Source: Chlamydiota bacterium (GTDB taxonomy: Bacteria > Auribacterota > Tritonobacteria > UBA1439). Taken from it: DNA of 64,000 nt. A model generated the notes under the pieces. The model saw nothing but the letters and a program-made list of their open reading frames with translations, did no database searches and was not told the DNA's origin. Shown in pieces: positions 56,343 to 64,000 of this stretch. The stretch is from assembly GCA_012729785.1 (NCBI GenBank), contig JAAYCL010000015.1:49645-113644 (forward strand), in the 5' to 3' direction. Made by a program: the position numbers and the translations under genes. Within the stretch, counting starts at the first letter, position 1, and each line of letters begins with the position of its first letter.

Positions 56343-58103
56343 ATGAAGATCGATACGCACCTGGATGCGTCCCTGCTCGACAAGGGCAGGGAGGAGCGCG
56401 AGAAAAAGGAGCGGGCGCGCGAGGAGCTGCGCCGGCTCTACGACGAGACGATCAAGCCGATCCATGCCGGCAAGATCGTGGAGGGGACGATCCTCGAGGT
56501 CGGCAAGGACTCCGTCCTCGTGGACATCGGCTACAAGTCCGAGGGCGCCATCGCCATCGAGGAGTTCAGGGACCGGGACGCCCTCAAGGTCGGCGACAAG
56601 GTGCAGGTGCTCCTCGAGTCGAAGGAGGACCAGGACGGCGTCGTGGTCCTCTCGAAGGTCAAGGCCGACAAGCTGAGCCACTGGGAGGAGACGGTCGCCC
56701 TCTGCAAGGAGGGGAAGCTCGTCAAGGGGCGCGTCATCCGGAAGGTCAAGGGCGGCCTGATGGTCGACATCGGCCTCGAGGCGTTCCTCCCGGCGTCGCA
56801 TATCGGCCTCCGCCACGTGAAGAACATGGAGAGCTTCATCGGGAAGGACCTCGAGTTCAAGGTCATCAAGATCAACCCGGAGCGCCGGAACGTCGTCCTC
56901 TCGCGCCGCGTCCTCCTCGAGGAGGAGCGGAAACGGCAGCGCGAGCTTGTATTCGCGACGGTGAAGGTCGGCGACATCATCGAGGGCGTCGTCAAGAACA
57001 TCACCGACTTCGGCGCCTTCATCGACCTGAAAGGCATCGACGGGCTCCTGCACATCACCGACATGAGCTGGGGGCGCGTCAGCCACCCGTCCGAGGTCCT
57101 CGCGGTCGGCACCTCGGTCAAGGTCAAGGTCCTCGACTTCGACAAGCAGCGCGAGCGGATCTCGCTCGGCCTCAAGCAGCTCCTCCCGAACCCGTGGGAC
57201 ACGATCGGCGACCGGTACCCGATCGGCTCGAAGGTGAAGGGGCGCGTGACCAACATCGTGGCCTACGGCGCCTTCGTCGAGCTGGAGAAAGGGATCGAGG
57301 GGCTCGTCCACATCTCCGAGATGTCGTGGACCCGCAAGATCAGCCACCCGTCGGAGATCCTCGGCATCGGGGACACGGTGGAGGCGATGGTCCTGAACAC
57401 CGACCGGGACGCGCAGAAGATCTCGCTCGGGCTGCGCCAGACCGAGCTGAACCCGTGGACAGTCGTGGAGGACAAGTACCCGGTGGGCACGGTGATCAAG
57501 GGCAAGATCCGCAATATCGTCCCGTACGGCGCCTTCATCGAGCTCGAGGAGGGGCTCGAGGGACTCATCCACATCTCGGACATCTCCTGGACGCGGAAAC
57601 TGAACCACCCCTCGGAGATGCTCAAGCGCGGAGAGATCGTCGAGGCCAAGATCCTCTCCGTCGACCAGGAGAACAAGAAGATCTCCCTCGGCATCAAGCA
57701 GCTCAAGGGCAATCCCTGGGACGGCATCGAGCGCCGTTTCAACGTCGGGGACGCCGTGACCGGGACCATCAGCAACATCACCGGTTTCGGCCTCTTCGTG
57801 GAGCTCGGCGACGGCATCGAGGGGCTCGTCCACATCTCGCAGATCGACAAGCGGCAGGACGAGGACATCAAGACGACGCACAAGGTCGGCGACCAGGTCA
57901 CCGCGCGCATCCTGCGCATCGACCCGGTCGAGCGGAAGATAGGCCTCAGCATCAAGGAGTACCTCGAGATGCCCGACCGCGGCCGCGGGGGCGGGAAGGA
58001 AGGCGCGCCGCGTCCCGAACCGACCGTGCACAACCCGGTGCTCTCGGAGGATATCTCCTTCACCGCCCTGGGCGGCGAGGAGAGCGACCGGGGCGACTCC
58101 TGA
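56343..58103 (+). CDS. rpsA: 30S ribosomal protein S1, six S1 domains
   Basis: RNA-binding ribosomal protein that helps load structured mRNAs. The 586-residue protein has six S1/OB domains beginning at about residues 40, 125, 212, 297, 384 and 471 (KIVEGTILEVGKDSVLVDIG; GDIIEGVVKNITDFGAFIDL; GSKVKGRVTNIVAYGAFVEL; GDAVTGTISNITGFGLFVEL). Domains 3-6 have the canonical HI..MSW ending, while 1 and 2 are the divergent ribosome-binding type. The charged N-terminus before domain 1 (KGREEREKKERAREELRRLY) is helical. GAGGAG and a CGGAG next to the ATG serve as ribosome site. tyrS follows 76 bp downstream. Confidence 0.96.
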   Translation: MKIDTHLDASLLDKGREEREKKERAREELRRLYDETIKPIHAGKIVEGTILEVGKDSVLVDIGYKSEGAIAIEEFRDRDALKVGDKVQVLLESKEDQDGVVVLSKVKADKLSHWEETVALCKEGKLVKGRVIRKVKGGLMVDIGLEAFLPASHIGLRHVKNMESFIGKDLEFKVIKINPERRNVVLSRRVLLEEERKRQRELVFATVKVGDIIEGVVKNITDFGAFIDLKGIDGLLHITDMSWGRVSHPSEVLAVGTSVKVKVLDFDKQRERISLGLKQLLPNPWDTIGDRYPIGSKVKGRVTNIVAYGAFVELEKGIEGLVHISEMSWTRKISHPSEILGIGDTVEAMVLNTDRDAQKISLGLRQTELNPWTVVEDKYPVGTVIKGKIRNIVPYGAFIELEEGLEGLIHISDISWTRKLNHPSEMLKRGEIVEAKILSVDQENKKISLGIKQLKGNPWDGIERRFNVGDAVTGTISNITGFGLFVELGDGIEGLVHISQIDKRQDEDIKTTHKVGDQVTARILRIDPVERKIGLSIKEYLEMPDRGRGGGKEGAPRPEPTVHNPVLSEDISFTALGGEESDRGDS

Positions 58104-58133
58104 CGCCGCGGCGCGTGTGCACCAGGCAGCGAC

Positions 58134-58165
58134 GGACGGCCGCGGCGACGCGGCCGTCCCTGTTT
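58134..58165 (+). terminator. Hairpin between rpsA and tyrS, weak terminator
   Basis: A perfect 10-bp stem GGACGGCCGC/GCGGCCGTCC (58134-58143 with 58150-58159) is followed by CTGTTTC. The poor T-run suggests partial termination, reducing tyrS expression relative to rpsA. Confidence 0.5.
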
Positions 58166-58179
58166 CGGGGGTGAAGGCG

Positions 58180-59400
58180 ATGCCCACGTCGGATTCCGTG
58201 CGGGCGCAGATTGCGCGCATCCGAAGGGGTTCGGTGACGCTCGAGACGGAAGCCGAGCTCGCCGGGCGCCTGAAGGAGGGGAGGCCGCTCCGGATCAAGT
58301 TCGGCGCGGACCCGAGCGCCCCCGATATCCATCTCGGCCACGCGGTCGTGCTCTCCAAGCTGCGCCTCTTCCAGGATCTCGGCCACCGGGTCATCTTCAT
58401 CATCGGCGACTTCACGGCGTGTATCGGCGATCCGAGCGGGCGGTCGAAGACGCGCCCGCAGCTTTCCCGCGAGGAGGTCGCCCGAAACGCGGAAACCTAC
58501 ACCGCCCAGGTCTTCAAGATCCTCGACCCCGACAGCACGGAGGTGGTCTTCAACAGCCGGTGGCTGGACCGTCTCACCTTCGCTGACGTGGTGCGGCTCT
58601 CGTCAAAGACGACGGTCGCCCAGATGCTCCAGCGCGAGGACTACGCCACGCGCCACGCCTCCGGCGTGCCGATCTCGCTGCACGAGTTTTTGTACCCGCT
58701 CGCGCAGGGGTACGATTCGGTCGAGGTGAAGGCCGATCTGGAGATCGGCGGCACCGACCAGACATTCAACCTGCTCCTCGGCCGGGAGCTCCAGCGCGCC
58801 TACGGCGTCCCGCCGCAGGTCGTTCTCACGATGCCGCTGCTCGAGGGTCTCGACGGCGTCGAGAAGATGAGCAAGTCGCTCGGCAACTGCATCGGGATCA
58901 CGGAGCCGCCGTTCGAGATCTACGGGAAGCTGATGAGCATCCCCGATTCGCTGATGCCGCGGTATTTCGACCTGCTGACCGGCCTCGATTTCGCGGCGCT
59001 GCAGCGGGAGACGCCGCATCCGCGCGATCTCAAGATGCGCCTCGCGCGCGAGATCGTCGGCAGGTTTCACGGCGTCGAGGCCGCCGCGCGGGCCCAGGAG
59101 AACTTTACGGTCGCCTTCGGCTCCAGGGGCGTCCCGGCGGACGACGCCTGGGTGAAGGTGGTGGCGCTTCCCCCCGGGGAGTACCCGCTCCCGCATCTGC
59201 TTCGCGAGGCCGCCCTTGCCGCAACCGGTTCCGAGGCAAGGCGTAAGATTCGAGAGGGGGCGGTGCGCCTGGACGGGGTCAGGGTGGTCGACGAGAACGC
59301 GCGGATCGCGGTGCGGCCCGGCGACGCGGCGCGCATCCTGCAGCTCGGGAGGCGCAGGTTCGCCCGGCTGGTGCCCGCCGAGGGGCGGAAAACGGGCTGA
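58180..59400 (+). CDS. tyrS: Tyrosyl-tRNA synthetase
   Basis: Charges tRNA-Tyr. The 406-residue class I synthetase has the HIGH-equivalent APDIHLGHAVVLSKL, the GDFTACIGDPSGRS loop, the tyrosine pocket (LYPLAQGYDSVEVKADLEIG with GGTDQ), the KMSKS motif (GVEKMSKSLGN) and a C-terminal S4 domain (EARRKIREGAVRLDGVRV). The HLGH and tyrosine-pocket features fit the long-form TyrRS (TyrZ-like) group. ATG 58180 is chosen over GTG 58171, which would overlap the presumed ribosome site GGGGGTGAAGG. The rRNA promoter begins 33 bp after the stop. Confidence 0.95.
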   Translation: MPTSDSVRAQIARIRRGSVTLETEAELAGRLKEGRPLRIKFGADPSAPDIHLGHAVVLSKLRLFQDLGHRVIFIIGDFTACIGDPSGRSKTRPQLSREEVARNAETYTAQVFKILDPDSTEVVFNSRWLDRLTFADVVRLSSKTTVAQMLQREDYATRHASGVPISLHEFLYPLAQGYDSVEVKADLEIGGTDQTFNLLLGRELQRAYGVPPQVVLTMPLLEGLDGVEKMSKSLGNCIGITEPPFEIYGKLMSIPDSLMPRYFDLLTGLDFAALQRETPHPRDLKMRLAREIVGRFHGVEAAARAQENFTVAFGSRGVPADDAWVKVVALPPGEYPLPHLLREAALAATGSEARRKIREGAVRLDGVRVVDENARIAVRPGDAARILQLGRRRFARLVPAEGRKTG

Positions 59401-59432
59401 AAAGATTCCGCGTTTATTTGCGTTTTTCCTGT

Positions 59433-59461
59433 TGACAGCGTGTGTGCGCCGCGGTAGAATG
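59433..59461 (+). promoter_or_regulatory. rRNA operon promoter
   Basis: TTGACA (59433-59438), a 17-bp spacer and TAGAAT (59456-59461) form a near-consensus sigma-70 promoter about 255 bp before the mature 16S 5' end. The best promoter match in the window. Confidence 0.9.
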
Positions 59462-59542
59462 TGCGCAGCTAAAGTGGGTATGCGTCCGCGAGCAGCAATG
59501 CGAGGGACAAATGCCGGATAGCTCCTGAAGAGATTTTAGGGA

Positions 59543-59554
59543 GTTCTTTGAGTC
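59543..59554 (+). promoter_or_regulatory. boxA-like antitermination element 1
   Basis: GTTCTTTGAGTC, downstream of a small hairpin (AGCTCC near 59519 with GGGAGTT near 59539), resembles the boxB-boxA arrangement. It precedes the leader terminator. Confidence 0.5.
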
Positions 59555-59562
59555 AACGACGA

Positions 59563-59588
59563 GGACATCGTTCGGTGTCCTTTTTTTT
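59563..59588 (+). terminator. Intrinsic-terminator hairpin inside the rRNA leader
   Basis: GGACATC (59563-59569), loop GTTC and GGTGTCC (59574-59580), with one G-T pair, are followed by eight T. It lies after the rRNA promoter and before 16S, so rRNA transcription must read through it. A second perfect 8-bp hairpin without T-run follows (59589-59607). Confidence 0.75.
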
Positions 59589-59610
59589 CGTCCCGCACGG
59601 CGGGACGGAT

Positions 59611-59627
59611 GGCTCTTTGAAAACTGG
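59611..59627 (+). promoter_or_regulatory. boxA element 2 (rRNA antitermination)
   Basis: GGCTCTTTGAAAACTGG closely matches bacterial rRNA boxA (TGCTCTTTGAAAA). A similar TGCTCTTTGAATG occurs in the 16S-tRNA spacer near 61311, and TTCTTTGACAACTGG near 61720 before 23S. Confidence 0.8.
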
Positions 59628-59640
59628 ATAGTGCGATGCG
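59617..59640 (+). other. 16S precursor processing stem, 5' arm
   Basis: Bases 59617-59640 pair with 61279-61302 (24 positions, two G-T pairs; core TAGTGCGATGCG with CGCATCGCACTA). This closes the 16S precursor loop, the usual RNase III substrate. Confidence 0.85.
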
Positions 59641-59715
59641 CCAGAAGTCGAGCCAACGTCAAGTAGATCCCGGCACGGACGGAGCGATCCGGACGGACCG
59701 GGATGTCACGAGCTC

Positions 59716-61250
<1,535 letters not shown>

Positions 61251-61278
61251 ACGACAAGACGGTGGTAAGACTTTTGAA

Positions 61279-61302
61279 CGCATCGCACTATTCGGTTTTC
61301 AA
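61279..61302 (+). other. 16S precursor processing stem, 3' arm
   Basis: Complement of 59617-59640. It begins 35 bases after the 16S 3' end and completes the processing stem. Confidence 0.85.
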
Positions 61303-61414
61303 CGAGTCTGCTCTTTGAATGCGCGGATCTGAACTACAGTTGATGGTTTCTGCTGGATCGTTTCCAGGGTCGGGGAACGGATCACTAGAATCGAGAAACT
61401 GGAAACTGTGGTCC

Positions 61415-61491
61415 GGGCCTGTAGCTCAGATGGCTAGAGCGCACCCCTGATAAGGGTGAGGTCGGTAGTTCGATTCTACCCAGGCCCACCA
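61415..61491 (+). tRNA. tRNA-Ile (anticodon GAT)
   Basis: Full cloverleaf: acceptor GGGCCTG/CAGGCCC, D-arm GCTCAGATGGCTAGAGC, anticodon arm CCCCTGATAAGGG with GAT, T-arm with GTTCGATTC, and encoded CCA (61489-61491). Standard position in the 16S-23S spacer. Confidence 0.97.
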
Positions 61492-61501
61492 GGTCAAGCT
61501 C

Positions 61502-61556
61502 TAAGCCGTAAGCGAAAAGCCGTACGCTCAGCTGTGCGCGTATAGCTTACGGCTTA
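61502..61556 (+). repeat. Inverted repeat between the spacer tRNAs
   Basis: TAAGCCGTAAGC (61502-61513) and GCTTACGGCTTA (61545-61556) are perfect 12-bp reverse complements. An inner GTACGC/GCGTAT pairing extends the hairpin. Near-direct copies of GCTTAC(G/A)GCTTACAGCTTACAGCT follow to 61568. Confidence 0.85.
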
Positions 61557-61572
61557 CAGCTTACAGCTCAAA

Positions 61573-61648
61573 GGGGCTGTAGCTCAGATGGGAGAGCGCC
61601 AGCTTTGCAAGCTGGATGTCAGGGGTTCGATTCCCCTCAGCTCCACCA
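61573..61648 (+). tRNA. tRNA-Ala (anticodon TGC)
   Basis: Full cloverleaf: acceptor GGGGCTG/CAGCTCC with one G-T pair, D-arm AGCTCAGATGGGAGAGC, anticodon arm CAGCTTTGCAAGCTG with TGC, T-arm GGGGTTCGATTCCCC, and encoded CCA (61646-61648). Confidence 0.97.
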
Positions 61649-61767
61649 ACCTGTATGCCGCGCGCGCAGTTCCGTTCTGAATGCGATCCGGCGCCTCGCG
61701 CCGGATACAGATAGATCGGTTCTTTGACAACTGGATAGAGAACTTCAATTTGCCGAGAAGAACTTTT

Positions 61768-64000
<2,233 letters not shown>

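Noticed and set aside
61502..61568. Remnant of a third spacer tRNA
   Set aside because: The sequence forms a simple inverted repeat and lacks any D-arm, T-arm (GTTCGA) or anticodon arm.

Overview
The window is a GC-rich, gene-dense bacterial chromosome segment (roughly two thirds G+C by eye). Most genes run in operons with ATGA or GTGA stop/start overlaps. Three things point to the PVC superphylum or an uncultivated relative such as Omnitrophota or Auribacterota: a 51-residue small basic protein (3193-3348) of a family known from Chlamydiae, Verrucomicrobia and relatives, a 16S rRNA with a PVC-like 5' region, and the overall gene set. The phylum is an inference that a 16S search would settle. 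Lipoproteins, a SurA-like chaperone and an STN-type domain suggest a cell envelope with an outer membrane. Rnf, desulforedoxin-like and ferredoxin-type proteins suggest an anaerobe.

Layout. 1-4095: end of pgk, tpiA, secG, an orphan OppD-type ATPase, the small basic protein and an rRNA pseudouridine synthase. 4092-5396: SH3 protein with a 15-residue Pro/Ala tandem repeat. 5550-10640: complete rnfCDGEAB operon, then folD and mfd. 15213-19602: DUF4282 protein, a 26-residue membrane peptide, SurA-like PPIase, pdxA, rsmA and a TolB-like lipoprotein. 20299-27096 (minus strand): the most interesting region, a five-gene operon behind a complete cobalamin riboswitch with its own promoter and intrinsic terminator. 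It encodes an Ig-repeat surface protein, a DUF4430 (transcobalamin-like) protein and an ECF transporter (EcfT, a fused two-domain EcfA, and an S component), and reads as a self-contained corrinoid capture and import system. 27269-33327: an eight-repeat PQQ-type propeller, a desulforedoxin-like protein, a flavoprotein, and a transglutaminase/peptidase-MA pair. 33367-39613 (minus strand): an SOS mutagenesis operon lexA-dinB-dnaE2-glycosyltransferase, with a cyanobacterial/Gram-positive-style LexA operator over the lexA -10 box. 39694-48077: DUF362 ferredoxin, then pyrophosphatase, FHA-GAF-adenylate cyclase and Ser/Thr kinase, then small envelope proteins. 48115-50901: two-domain M16 protein that has lost its zinc motif. 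50994-55482 (minus strand): glycosyltransferase, methyltransferase, glycerol-3-phosphate dehydrogenase and hexapeptide acyltransferase. 56343-59400: rpsA (six S1 domains) and tyrS. 59433-64000: an rRNA operon with a strong promoter, 16S, tRNA-Ile(GAT), tRNA-Ala(TGC) and partial 23S.

The rRNA operon has two unusual features: an intrinsic-terminator hairpin in the leader between two boxA-like elements, and a long paired insertion at helix 45 of 23S. No CRISPR array, intact insertion sequence, integrase or prophage gene is visible.
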